Source of the DNA: Ruminococcaceae bacterium UBA7212
Lineage (GTDB): Bacteria; Bacillota; Clostridia; Oscillospirales; Acutalibacteraceae
DNA: 50,430 bases
Reading direction: 5' to 3'
NCBI GenBank assembly: GCA_002490525.1
Contig: DKUE01000014.1
Span: 9,021 to 59,450 of the forward strand
Positions 22,607 to 30,766 of the stretch are shown in pieces. Positions within the stretch are counted from its first letter, which is position 1, and every line of letters begins with the position of its first letter. A model generated the notes under the pieces. The model was not told where the DNA came from. It ran no database searches and saw nothing but the letters and a program-made list of their open reading frames with translations. A program made the translations under genes and the position numbers.

Positions 22607-23863
22607 ATGAATAACAAGGCAGTGAAAGTGTTTTTATCGGTCACCTTGGCGCTGGTTGTGGTGTTCGGCGCGGTGGCTGTCGGTATGACTGTGAAAAACG
22701 GTCGTTCCGTCATAGAAGTCAACGCTCCTGCACCGTTTGCAGAGCGATTCGGCAAACGGGATAAAACAGAAGAACCTTCGGCATCCGCCGATGTACCCGC
22801 ATCTACCGAAACGCCCGCCGCACCGCAGCAGAAAACTTCCCTTCGGATGCTGTCCGTCGGCGATAATTTGATTCATGACGGCATTTACGAGCAGGCAAAA
22901 AAGCGTTCGAAGAACGGCGGCTATGATTTTTCATTCTGCTATGCACGTGTCAAAGACACCGTGGCGGCGGCGGACATTGCCACCATCAATCAGGAAACCA
23001 TCGTAGCAAAAAGCTATCAGCCGTCGGGGTATCCGCTGTTTAACTCCCCGCAGGAACTGGGAACAGCCGTAAAAGACACAGGCTTCGATGTGGTGGCGCT
23101 CGCCAACAATCACATGCTCGACAAAACCGCTAAGGGGCTTACGGAAGCGATTGACTTTTGGGACGCCGCGGACGGCATCACCCGTACAGGCGCCTACAAA
23201 GACAAAGCAGATTTGGACCGTGTAGAATACATTGAAAAAGACGGCATAAAAATCGGGCTGGTCGGTATTACCCAATATTTAAACGGACTGTCGCTCCCGA
23301 AGGACAGTCCTCTGCAAATTATTTTGACCGGCGATGAAGCAACTATAGAGCGCAAAATCAAGGCGGCGAAGGCGGAATGTGACGCCGTGCTTGTCAATGT
23401 GCATTGGGGCACAGAATACACCACTACACCCTCGCAAGACCAAAAAAATCTTGCAAAAAAAATGGCTGCATGGGGCGCGAATGTCATTATCGGACATCAC
23501 CCGCACGTTTTACAGCCTATAGAATGGATTAACAACACAGACGGTACACGCACACTGGTCACCTATTCGCTCGGCAATTTCATTTCCCAGCAAAACACTG
23601 CCGCGCGCGTGATTGGCGGGATGCTCCACTACACTCTCACCAAAGAAACCGATGGCAAAATCACCGTTTCCGATGTTTTGTTTGAGCCGACAGTTACCCA
23701 TTATGTGGCCGGCAGCCACGATGTACAGATTTATCCGCTGTCCCAGTACAGCGATGCACTTGCCAAAAAGCAGGCAAGCCGCATTAAGCAGTCTGATTTC
23801 AGTGTGGCATATATTGAAAATTTCGTAAAAGACGTGATTCCCGCAGAATTTTTGAAAGGCTGA
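22607..23863 (+). CDS. CapA/PgsA-like metallophosphatase-fold membrane-anchored protein
   Basis: The protein has 418 residues. A single N-terminal membrane segment (residues 5-27) is followed by a low-complexity Ala/Pro/Glu/Ser linker, so the catalytic domain lies outside the cell. The domain has the CapA pattern: LSVGDNLIHDGIY, INQETIV, VVALANNHMLDK, VNVHWGTEYTTTPS and IIGHHPHVLQPIEW, which supply Asp, Asn and His metal ligands of a calcineurin-like fold. CapA/PgsA proteins take part in poly-gamma-glutamate export, but no pgsBC genes are here, and many clostridial members have unknown targets. It follows ppa by 29 nt and may be co-transcribed. Confidence 0.88.
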   Translation: MNNKAVKVFLSVTLALVVVFGAVAVGMTVKNGRSVIEVNAPAPFAERFGKRDKTEEPSASADVPASTETPAAPQQKTSLRMLSVGDNLIHDGIYEQAKKRSKNGGYDFSFCYARVKDTVAAADIATINQETIVAKSYQPSGYPLFNSPQELGTAVKDTGFDVVALANNHMLDKTAKGLTEAIDFWDAADGITRTGAYKDKADLDRVEYIEKDGIKIGLVGITQYLNGLSLPKDSPLQIILTGDEATIERKIKAAKAECDAVLVNVHWGTEYTTTPSQDQKNLAKKMAAWGANVIIGHHPHVLQPIEWINNTDGTRTLVTYSLGNFISQQNTAARVIGGMLHYTLTKETDGKITVSDVLFEPTVTHYVAGSHDVQIYPLSQYSDALAKKQASRIKQSDFSVAYIENFVKDVIPAEFLKG

Positions 23864-23873
23864 GAATAATACT

Positions 23874-24469
23874 ATGTTTCCGGACAAAAAACTGCAATTA
23901 CCGAATTGACTGTTGCCGGTCAAATGAACCCGGGACCTTGGATAAAGCACTCCCAAAATGTCGCCGAAGCGGCGGAAATCATCGCGAAGCACTGCGGGTT
24001 AAACTGCGACAAGGCGTTTGTATGCGGTCTGCTGCACGACATCGGCAGACGGAACGGTGTAACGGCAGTACGGCATATTATTGACGGTTACGATTATGCG
24101 ATTGCGCAGGGATGGGACGAAATTGCAAGGGTTTGTTTAACGCACTCTTTCCCCGTAAAGGACATAGAAGCGGATATCGGCAAGAAAGATATCACCGCCG
24201 CACAATATGCCTTTATTGAAAATTTCCTGCATACCGTTCAGTATGATGATTACGACAAATTGATTATCCTTTGCGATGCGCTTGCCGATGCAAACGGCTT
24301 TTGTATTTTAGAAAAAAGATTTGTAGATACCACAAGACGGTACGGCATCTTTCCGTTTTCCGTTGACCGTTGGAATCGTACTTATCAATACAAAGCCTAT
24401 TTTGAACAGATAATCGGAAAATCTATCTACACACTGCTGCCAGACATTGAAAAATGTATATATGATTAA
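23874..24469 (+). CDS. HD-domain phosphohydrolase-like protein, one-base frameshift near the start
   Basis: The body encodes an HD domain: WIKHSQNVAEAAEIIAKHCG, CGLLHDIGRRNG with the HD pair, and a later His and Asp. The natural start is ATG 23874 (MFPDKK), but that frame stops at 23909 because a run of six A (GACAAAAAACTG) is one base short. Adding an A gives MFPDKKTAITELTVAGQMNPGPW, continuous with the long frame. The alternative start ATG 23924 would drop 17 residues. HD proteins cut phosphoester bonds in nucleotides. It follows capA by 10 nt. Confidence 0.78.
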
Positions 24470-24546
24470 CTGCTTACCAAGGACAAGTTGAAATCCGTTT
24501 TTTGTCTGCAGTACTTTTGAAAAATACTTTTTTTCTTTATAAAATC

Positions 24547-24584
24547 AAACCTCTCTGCCCATAATAGAGCAGAGAGGTTTTTTC
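24547..24584 (+). terminator. Terminator after the HD gene
   Basis: AAACCTCTCTGC (24547-24558) pairs with GCAGAGAGGTTT (24569-24580), followed by TTTTC. Confidence 0.85.
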
Positions 24585-24609
24585 TTCCCGCGTTTCCTCT
24601 TTTTACATA

Positions 24610-24710
24610 GCCGGACGGCGCAAATTCGAATCCGGTTTTGCAGGATATATTTTCCCTGTTCAGAAAAAATAGCCGTTTTAGGCGAGTTCAAATGCGCGCT
24701 GTCCGGCCAA
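24610..24710. repeat. 101-bp element with imperfect terminal inverted repeats upstream of sigG
   Basis: It starts GCCGGAC and ends GTCCGGC (24701-24707), and the outer 21 nt of each end pair imperfectly. The right end (24673-24710) is the second copy of the 38-nt motif at 7579-7616, again 23 nt before a start codon. The left end carries a T-loop-like ATTCGAAT. It is not a tRNA: the arms do not fold. It is either a MITE-like repeat or a structured leader. Confidence 0.6.
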
Positions 24711-24733
24711 GTCATAAAGGCGAGGGAAACAAC

Positions 24734-25507
24734 ATGCAATACAACAAGGTCGAAATCTGCGGTGTAAATACTGCGAAATTAAAGGTACTGAAAGAAGCAG
24801 AAAAAATCGAGCTTTTAAAACAGATGCAGACAGGCGACAAAACGGCGCGGGATAAGCTGGTTAACGGCAATCTGCGCTTGGTGCTGTCAGTCATTCAGCG
24901 ATTTACCAACCGCGGTGAAAATCTGGATGACCTGTTTCAGGTCGGCACAATCGGATTGATGAAAGCGATTGACAATTTTGATATTTCCCAAAACGTCCGA
25001 TTTTCGACCTATGCCGTCCCGATGATTATCGGCGAAGTGCGCCGATACTTACGCGACAACAATACCCTGCGCGTCAGCCGTTCCATGCGCGACACCGCAT
25101 ATCATGCTATGCAGGCGAAGGAACACCTGCAAAATAAGCTCAACCGCGACCCGACCATTGAAGAAATCGCCGCACAATTGGAGTTGCCCGTCAGTGACGT
25201 TGTTATCGCATTAGAGGCGATTGTGGAGCCTGTCTCTTTGTATGAGCCTGTCTACTCCGACGGCGGCGATACGATTTATGTAATGGACCAGGTCGGCGGC
25301 TCGGAAAGCGACAGCGACTGGATTGATGAAATCGTAATTAAAGAAACCATCCGCGGACTTTCGCCCCGTGAAAAGCGTATCCTTTCTCTGCGGTTTATGC
25401 AGGGGAAAACCCAAACCGAGGTTGCTGAAGAAATCGGCATTTCGCAAGCGCAGGTATCCCGTCTGGAAAAATGTGCGTTGCACAAGATTAAAGGACAGGA
25501 AAAATGA
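24734..25507 (+). CDS. sigG: RNA polymerase sporulation sigma factor SigG
   Basis: This 257-residue sigma-70-type factor begins MQYNKVEICGVNTAKLKVL, the characteristic N-terminus of sigma-G. Region 2 (NLRLVLSVIQRFTNRGENLDDLFQVGTIGLMKAIDNFD, split over residues 50-88), region 3 and region 4 (LSPREKRILSLRFMQGKTQTEVAEEIGISQAQVSRLE) are complete. SigG drives late forespore genes, so the organism is probably a spore former. ATG at 24734 follows GGCGAGGG. In many Clostridia sigG follows sigE; here it stands alone behind a terminator and a repeat element. Confidence 0.95.
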   Translation: MQYNKVEICGVNTAKLKVLKEAEKIELLKQMQTGDKTARDKLVNGNLRLVLSVIQRFTNRGENLDDLFQVGTIGLMKAIDNFDISQNVRFSTYAVPMIIGEVRRYLRDNNTLRVSRSMRDTAYHAMQAKEHLQNKLNRDPTIEEIAAQLELPVSDVVIALEAIVEPVSLYEPVYSDGGDTIYVMDQVGGSESDSDWIDEIVIKETIRGLSPREKRILSLRFMQGKTQTEVAEEIGISQAQVSRLEKCALHKIKGQEK

Positions 25508-25513
25508 AAAACA

Positions 25514-25533
25514 GGACAGCCCGTTTGCTGTCC
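25514..25533 (+). terminator. Weak hairpin after sigG
   Basis: GGACAGC (25514-25520) and GCTGTCC (25527-25533) pair around CCGTTT, 6 nt after the sigG stop. No U-run follows, so termination is uncertain. The stretch to 25640 holds an interspersed repeat (GGTCCGCGGACC and a GGCG.AATTCACGAATCGCC palindrome) and no gene. Confidence 0.4.
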
Positions 25534-25640
25534 CGCACAAATCAAATTTCCGTTACGCCGTGTGAAATGCTGTGCCTGCGGCGCAGAACCAACCGTAAGG
25601 GGCGGCGTTCCCAATGGTCCGCGGACCCCATAGGCGCAAT

Positions 25641-25826
25641 TCACGAATCGCCCGCCGTTCTGTTTCCGTCCGCAAGGGCGTGCACCAAAAAAGCCGATTC
25701 CGCCGATTTTTCATCCGCCACCTGCACATGCACTGTGTTGCATATCCTTTCCTGCACCTGCGCCTCACACAAACGATATTCCGCTAACAAGACCTTTTCC
25801 TCATCGGTCAATTCCCGCATATTCAT
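25641..25826 (-). CDS. Small hypothetical protein
   Basis: This is a 61-residue, mostly helical, charged protein (MNMRELTDEEKVLLAEYRLCEAQ at the start, given here only to residue 20 or so as MNMRELTDEEKVLLAEYRLC). It has a good AAGGTGG ribosome site 7 nt from the ATG and a promoter upstream. The last codons and the TGA lie in a dispersed palindromic repeat (25633-25652), so the original 3' end may have been replaced. I do not recognise the family. Convergent with sigG. Confidence 0.5.
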   Translation of the reverse strand: MNMRELTDEEKVLLAEYRLCEAQVQERICNTVHVQVADEKSAESAFLVHALADGNRTAGDS

Positions 25827-25884
25827 TTTTAACCCACCTTATGTTAATTTCTAACAACCCGCGCACTGCTCGTATTCGTGATTT

Positions 25885-25913
25885 ATTATAACATCATTTT
25901 GTCGAAAAGGCAA
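25885..25913 (-). promoter_or_regulatory. Promoter for the small hypothetical gene
   Basis: On the minus strand TTGCCT (25913-25908) is 17 nt from TATAAT (25890-25885), about 60 nt before the ATG. Nothing else is visible between 25914 and 26023. Confidence 0.65.
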
Positions 25914-26023
25914 GGAAAACCACGTAAAGGCATTTTGCCGCACTATGGAGTTTGAAGAAAAACTCTCCCGATATGCAGCAACTTCCGTTCACTGTCGGAA
26001 TCAACGTTGCGGTCCTGCGGTTC

Positions 26024-26554
26024 TCATCGGCAAACATACTCCAATTCCGTAATACCGTTATAGATTTGTGTGTGCACCAATTTCAGCGGGATTTCTTTTT
26101 CCAGATTCCCAAACAGCCGAATGCCCGACCCCAAAACCGTCGGTATCACGGAAATATGATATATGTCAATCAGTCCGTTTTGCATTAAGGGATAAATGAT
26201 ATCGGCTCCGCCGCAGATCCAGATTTCGTTGCCCGACATCTGTTTTAAACGCCTAACGACTGCACACGGACTTTCTCGGACAAACTTTATATTGTCTGTA
26301 GAGCGCATCGGTCTGTGTGTAATGACATAGCTTGTTAAATCTTTATAAACCCAGTCATGCAAAGACAGCTCTTCGGCTACCTGTCGGTATGTATTCCAGC
26401 CCATAACAACCGTATCTACATTTTTGATGAAATCAGAATACGTGTCTATATTCTCTGCATCGCTGCCGTGCCCATGCAGCCAATCCACCTTTCCTCTTTT
26501 ATCGGCAATATAACCGTCCAGACTCATTGCAATATACAAAACAACTTTTCTCAT
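26024..26554 (-). CDS. Dihydrofolate-reductase-fold (RibD C-terminal-like) protein
   Basis: This 176-residue protein begins VVLYIAMSLDGYIADKRGKVDWL. It contains VDTVVMGWNTYRQV, SYVITHR and GNEIWICGGADIIYPLMQNGLIDIYHISVIPTVLGSGIRLF, which outline the Rossmann-like fold shared by DHFR and RibD reductases. Members bind NADPH; most stand-alone ones have no proven substrate. It is not the main folA, whose active site differs. It is monocistronic on the minus strand with a GNAT remnant 36 nt upstream. Confidence 0.85.
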   Translation of the reverse strand: MRKVVLYIAMSLDGYIADKRGKVDWLHGHGSDAENIDTYSDFIKNVDTVVMGWNTYRQVAEELSLHDWVYKDLTSYVITHRPMRSTDNIKFVRESPCAVVRRLKQMSGNEIWICGGADIIYPLMQNGLIDIYHISVIPTVLGSGIRLFGNLEKEIPLKLVHTQIYNGITELEYVCR

Positions 26555-26590
26555 ATTCCTTCTGCTCCGATTTTTAATACTAAAAATATT

Positions 26591-27026
26591 TCATATTACG
26601 CGCCGCATATATAAAAGCGGATACGGATTGCCCTGTTCATCAAAGTCTGTACGCTTATACACCTGAAAACCCATGTGTATATAAAACGCTTTTGCAAGCG
26701 GATTTTGCGCATTTACAGTCAATTCAGAAATCGCATATTTCTCTATACCGTACTCCAACAGCTGTCTGCCTATGCCTTTCCCCCGTTTTTCGGGCGTAAC
26801 AAACAGCATCTCAAGCCTTTGCCCGTCAATCCCCATAAATGCTACGGATTGTCCGTCTGCATCTTCTGCAGCTATCAAATGCGCCGCAGAATGAAGTGCC
26901 TGCGGCACTGTTTTCTATTTCCTCTGCTGACAAAAAGAAATGTGTCGCCCGCACAGCGTTTTCCCATATGTTCAACAGTTCCTGCTCCAAAGACGGCATC
27001 AGCACGCTCAACTCTTTTATCTGCAT
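26591..27026 (-). pseudogene. GNAT acetyltransferase, frameshifted
   Basis: The N-terminal piece (from 27026: MQIKELSVLMPSLEQELLNI, ending in FFLSAEEIEN) and the C-terminal piece (ending at 26591) form one GNAT protein of about 145 residues. The C-terminal piece has the acetyl-CoA site (VTPEKRGKGIGRQLLEYGI) and AFYIHMGFQVYKR. The frames change near 26905-26915. Compared with relatives a few residues (between EEIEN and VPQALH) are also missing, so this looks like a small deletion rather than a single miscalled base. The intact enzyme would acetylate an amine or a protein N-terminus. Confidence 0.8.
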
Positions 27027-27093
27027 ACATGCACCTCCGAAAATTCAGCAATTTATTGTACCATATGCCTTGCAGAAAACACAAGAAATCCGC

Positions 27094-27122
27094 TTGACAA
27101 ACTGAAAAAAATCGCATATAAT
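27094..27122 (+). promoter_or_regulatory. Strong sigma-A promoter of the leu operon
   Basis: TTGACA (27094-27099), 17 nt, TATAAT (27117-27122): full consensus, directly before the T-box leader. Confidence 0.9.
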
Positions 27123-27139
27123 ATGGAACAAATAAAAAT

Positions 27140-27420
27140 ATCGCCTACAAAAGACTGTGAAGGAAATAAGACAGGCAGGCTGCTTTCAGAGAGCTGTCGC
27201 GTGGTGCAAGACAGTACAAAATGCTTGTGTATAACTCATTCCGGAGTTGCCCGATTGAAATCATAGGTCGGGACGGCCGACCCCGTTATTCGGTCAGACC
27301 TTGTTAGAGGTCACAAGAGGGCGGCGTTCGTTTTTGAATGTCCGCTGAATTAGGGTGGTACCGCGTGGATTTTTCCTCGCCCCTATTTTGCTGAAACCGG
27401 CAAAATGCGGGCGATTTTTT
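27140..27420 (+). ncRNA. T-box leader, probably leucine-specific
   Basis: Stem I signatures are present (CAGAGAGC, then GTGGTGCAAGACAGTA). The candidate specifier CTC lies in ATAACTCATTCCGGAG at about 27234, and the T-box AGGGTGGTACCGCGTGG is at 27352-27368. A terminator hairpin (about 27377-27414) with a T-run follows. Uncharged tRNA-Leu (anticodon GAG) would stabilise the antiterminator and allow leuA transcription. Confidence 0.9.
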
Positions 27421-27452
27421 ATTGAAGTTTTCTAAAAAAGGAGAAAATGACG

Positions 27453-29171
27453 ATGAAAACAAATAAGTACTTTCCGTTTACGCCCGTGAACATTCCCGAC
27501 CGCACATGGCCGTCCAAAACGATTGAAAAAGCGCCCGTATGGTGCTCCGTCGATTTGCGTGACGGCAATCAGGCACTGATTGACCCGATGAATTTGGAAG
27601 AAAAACTTGAAATGTTCCAAACACTTTTGGACATCGGCGTAAAAGAAATCGAAGTTGGGTTCCCGTCCGCTTCGGAAACCGAATACGAAATTCTGCGCAC
27701 TTTGATTGAGGGCGGATATATTCCCGATGATGTTACCGTGCAGGTCTTGGTACAGAGCCGCGAGCATCTGATTAAAAAGACGTTCGAAGCAGTCAGGGGC
27801 GCAAAGAATGTCATTATTCATTTCTACAATTCTACTTCAACCTTACAGCGTAAGGTCGTATTCAAAAAGGATATGGACGGTATTACGGATATTGCCGTCA
27901 CAGGTGCCAGACTCATCAAAAAACTGTCTGACGAGCTGATGGAGACTTCAGACATTCATATCCGTTATGAATACTCTCCCGAAAGCTACACAGGCACAGA
28001 ACCGGATTTTGCCGTGGAGATTTGTGAAAAGGTTCTGGAAGAACTCGGTGCAACGCCGGAAAATCCCGTCATTCTGAATCTGCCGTCTACCGTAGAGGGA
28101 AGCACCCCGAACGGTTATGCCGACCAAATCGAATATTTCTGCCGTCACTTGAAATCCCGTGAGAGCGCGATTATCAGTCTGCACCCCCACAACGACCGCG
28201 GCACGGCGGTTGCGGCGGCGGAGCTGGGACTGCTTGCAGGTGCGGACAGAATTGAGGGAACTCTGTTCGGCAACGGCGAGCGCACGGGCAATGTGGATAT
28301 TGTCACACTTGCCTTAAATATGTACACACAAAACGTGGACAGCAAGCTGGATTTCTCGAACATCAACAAAATCAAAGATGTGTATGAGCGCAATACCAAA
28401 ATGAAGGTCAGTCCGCGCCATCCGTATGCGGGTGAATTGGTCTTTACTGCATTTTCAGGCTCGCATCAGGACGCAATTAACAAAGGCAAGGCGTATATGG
28501 AAGAAACCCATTCCGACCGTTGGGAAGTCCCGTATCTTCCCATTGATCCTGCCGATGTCGGGCGCGAATACGAGCCGATTATCCGCATCAACAGTCAGTC
28601 GGGCAAGGGCGGCGCGGCATTCGTCATGCAGGAATTCGGCTTTAAAATGCCCAAAGCTATGCATCCCGAATTCGGCGCCGTGGTGCAGGCGGCTTGTGAA
28701 AAGAAGGGCAAAGAGCTCAAAAGTCAAGAGGTATTCGACCTCTTTATTGAGGAGTACCGCAATGTATGCGGTCCTTACAAGCTGTTAAACCACAAATTCA
28801 GCGAGGAAAAAGAAGAAAACGAAGAGCTCACGAAGGTACACTTCACGGGCGAAATCAAATACAAGGACAATGCACCCGTTCGCATTGAGGGCACGGGCAA
28901 CGGTCCGATCGGCGCGTTCTGCCAGGCGATGAATACCATAGGCTTACAGGATTATCCGTTCATTGATTACAGTGAGCACGCCATAGCGGCGGGCAGTGAT
29001 TCCAAAGCGGTCAGCTACATTCACATCAAAGACCCTGCGGGCAAGGATGTATTCGGCATCGGCATCTCGCACAATATCAACTATGCATCCTTAAAAGGTA
29101 TTTTGTGCGCAATTAACCGCTGTCAGCCCGACTGCGAACGTGCAGAGCAACCCCCGATTTTCACAAAATAA
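27453..29171 (+). CDS. leuA: 2-isopropylmalate synthase
   Basis: This 572-residue enzyme condenses acetyl-CoA with 2-ketoisovalerate, the first committed step of leucine synthesis. The TIM barrel shows VDLRDGNQALIDPM and LHPHNDRGTAVAAAELGL with HxH metal ligands and GNGERTGNVDI. The C-terminal LeuA regulatory domain (NGPIGAFCQAMNTIG) is present. It begins NKYFPFTPVNIPDRTWP, as in the long (LeuA2) type. ATG 27453 is 9 nt from AAGGAG; ATG 27447 is an alternative. Control is by the T-box and by leucine feedback expected for the family. leuCD are not in the window. Confidence 0.96.
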   Translation: MKTNKYFPFTPVNIPDRTWPSKTIEKAPVWCSVDLRDGNQALIDPMNLEEKLEMFQTLLDIGVKEIEVGFPSASETEYEILRTLIEGGYIPDDVTVQVLVQSREHLIKKTFEAVRGAKNVIIHFYNSTSTLQRKVVFKKDMDGITDIAVTGARLIKKLSDELMETSDIHIRYEYSPESYTGTEPDFAVEICEKVLEELGATPENPVILNLPSTVEGSTPNGYADQIEYFCRHLKSRESAIISLHPHNDRGTAVAAAELGLLAGADRIEGTLFGNGERTGNVDIVTLALNMYTQNVDSKLDFSNINKIKDVYERNTKMKVSPRHPYAGELVFTAFSGSHQDAINKGKAYMEETHSDRWEVPYLPIDPADVGREYEPIIRINSQSGKGGAAFVMQEFGFKMPKAMHPEFGAVVQAACEKKGKELKSQEVFDLFIEEYRNVCGPYKLLNHKFSEEKEENEELTKVHFTGEIKYKDNAPVRIEGTGNGPIGAFCQAMNTIGLQDYPFIDYSEHAIAAGSDSKAVSYIHIKDPAGKDVFGIGISHNINYASLKGILCAINRCQPDCERAEQPPIFTK

Positions 29172-29183
29172 GGGGGTGCGCGG

Positions 29184-29940
29184 ATGAATATCCAATGGGA
29201 TGCCGAAAAGTATGCGCAGGATTTTTCTTTTGTTTCCATACACGGCACAGACTTAATTGGTATGTTGGATACAGAAACAGTGCACACGGTTTTGGATTTG
29301 GGATGCGGCGGCGGTACGCTGACCAAACAGCTTTCCGAAACAGGCTTTTCCGTGCTCGGTATGGACGCGTCCGAAGCACAGCTGACACTTGCAAAAAAAC
29401 ATATCCAATATTCATTTTTGCAGAGGCGATGCAACAGACTTTTCGTTGTCGATACCTGTAAATGCAGTATTTTCCAATGCAGTTCTGCACTGGGTTCCCC
29501 GTGAAAAGCACCCGCAGCTGCTAAGTTGCGTATATCGCGCATTACTGCCAAACGGACAGTTCGTTTTTGCGTGCGGCGGATACGGCAATGCAGACAAAAT
29601 TCACAATGCGTTGCGACAGGCATTTGCAGGGCGGTATTTAGAATACCCGTTTTCGTTTTATTTCCCGACCATTGGCGAATACACACCGTTGTTAGAACAA
29701 GCAGGGTTTAAAGTGGTTTCGGCAGAGTTGTTTGACCGTCCAACGCCCTTAAAAGGTGAAAATGGGCTAGAAGGCTGGATTCGGATGTTCCTAAAAGAAC
29801 CGTTTCAGTCTCTTTCCAAGATGCTGACCGATGAAATAATTGCCGAAACGGCTGAAAATCTGCGTCCGATACTGTATCAAAACGGTGTGTGGATTGCCGA
29901 TTATGTGCGGCTGCGGTGTAAGGCGGTTAAAACTCCGTAA
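29184..29940 (+). pseudogene. SAM-dependent methyltransferase, frameshifted at a seven-A run
   Basis: Motif I (VLDLGCGGGTLTKQL) and motif II (VLGMDASEAQLTLAK) lie in the first frame (29184-29400). The rest (FCRGDATDFSL, NAVFSNAVLHWVP, LLPNGQFVFACGGYGN) lies in another frame to 29940. The switch is at GCAAAAAAAC (29391-29400); with six A instead of seven the reading would be LAKNISNIHFCRGDATDF, as expected of class I methyltransferases. The stop codon TAA (29938-29940) is part of a REP palindrome. The substrate is unknown. It lies 12 nt after leuA. Confidence 0.8.
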
Positions 29941-29965
29941 AAAGGGGACAGTCCCCTTTTTACGG
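29935..29965. repeat. REP palindrome, left copy
   Basis: This perfect 31-bp palindrome has 15-bp arms CCGTAAAAAGGGGAC around a central A. It matches the right copy (30697-30727) in every base except the central one, which is T there. Confidence 0.95.
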
Positions 29966-29979
29966 ATTGGAGGGAAAAT

Positions 29980-30702
29980 ATGCCACGTTACGTACGAAAA
30001 TTATCAGAAAGCAACACCTATCATATTGTTCTAAAAGGCATTAACGCACAAGACATTTTCTTAGATGCGCAGGACTGCCTGAATTTTTTGGAAATTCTGA
30101 AAAAAGCTTCCGCTGCATACAGTGCTTCTATTTACGCTTATTGTCTGATGTGCAATCACGTACATTTACTCGTGCGTTTTTCAGAAAATAATATGGCGCA
30201 AATGTTTAAATCCTTTGGAGCATCCTTTGTGTTTCGATACAATATGAAATACAATCGGGTCGGCGGACTGTTTAACGGGCGGTATTACAGCAAAGCGGTT
30301 GAAGATGATTCCTATTTGCTGACGGTTTTAAAATACATACATTACAATCCCGTGAAAGCCGGACTGTGCAAAAATCCGGCGGATTGGGAATGGTCCAGTT
30401 ATCGGGAATATCTTTCGAACACAGCACAATTTGCCGATACGAATTTTATTAAACAAATGATTACTAAAAAACAGTTTTTAGAATTACACCAACGTGCGCC
30501 GCAAGATGTTTTTGATTGTTTAACGATTGACCAAAGCGTATGGAAAGTCAGCGATCAAGAATTAAAAAACATTTTAAATGAGCTTTGGGAATCGTACAGC
30601 ACGGATGCACTCGCAATACAATTAAAACACGCGAAAATCCCCGCATACCGAATCTCTAAATTACTTGGCATCCCACGAGACGCAGTATACAGAATTCCGT
30701 AA
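29980..30702 (+). CDS. REP-associated tyrosine transposase (Y1/IS200-like)
   Basis: This 240-residue protein starts MPRYVRKLSESNTYHIVLKG, typical of the RAYT group. It has the HUH metal motif in YCLMCNHVHLLV and the catalytic Tyr region YIHYNPVKAGLCKNPADWEWSSY. The extra C-terminal region (about 165-240) contains a helix-turn-helix-like end (AKIPAYRISKLLGIPRDAVYR) that may recognise DNA. The gene looks intact. ATG follows GGAGGG. Its TAA is formed by the right REP (CCGTAA). RAYTs are usually single-copy domesticated enzymes acting on REPs elsewhere in the genome. Confidence 0.92.
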   Translation: MPRYVRKLSESNTYHIVLKGINAQDIFLDAQDCLNFLEILKKASAAYSASIYAYCLMCNHVHLLVRFSENNMAQMFKSFGASFVFRYNMKYNRVGGLFNGRYYSKAVEDDSYLLTVLKYIHYNPVKAGLCKNPADWEWSSYREYLSNTAQFADTNFIKQMITKKQFLELHQRAPQDVFDCLTIDQSVWKVSDQELKNILNELWESYSTDALAIQLKHAKIPAYRISKLLGIPRDAVYRIP

Positions 30703-30727
30703 AAAGGGGACTGTCCCCTTTTTACGG
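30697..30727. repeat. REP palindrome, right copy
   Basis: 31-bp palindrome with the same 15-bp arms as 29935-29965 and a central T. It supplies the stop codon of the transposase gene. Confidence 0.95.
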
Positions 30728-30766
30728 GCTATATATGTAAAAAATTTGTACAAAGGAGCATTTCCG

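Larger units (their letters stand above)
29935..30727 (+). mobile_element. REP-flanked RAYT transposase unit
   Basis: A Y1 transposase gene is framed by two 31-bp REP palindromes within the leuA-leuB interval. This is the organisation of RAYT units, which are thought to mobilise REP sequences through single-stranded hairpins. The unit is 793 bp. No target duplication is visible, as expected for this mechanism. Confidence 0.85.

Noticed and set aside
24610..24710. Possible tRNA because of GCCGGAC/GTCCGGC ends and TTCGAAT/TTCAAAT loops
   Set aside because: No D arm or anticodon arm folds, T-loop-like parts lack pairing stems, and no CCA follows; it behaves as an inverted-repeat element.
30665..30766. 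Longer leuB start giving an N-terminal KKGTVPF stretch
   Set aside because: That stretch is the translated REP palindrome; ATG 30767 has the ribosome site and the conserved leuB N-terminus.
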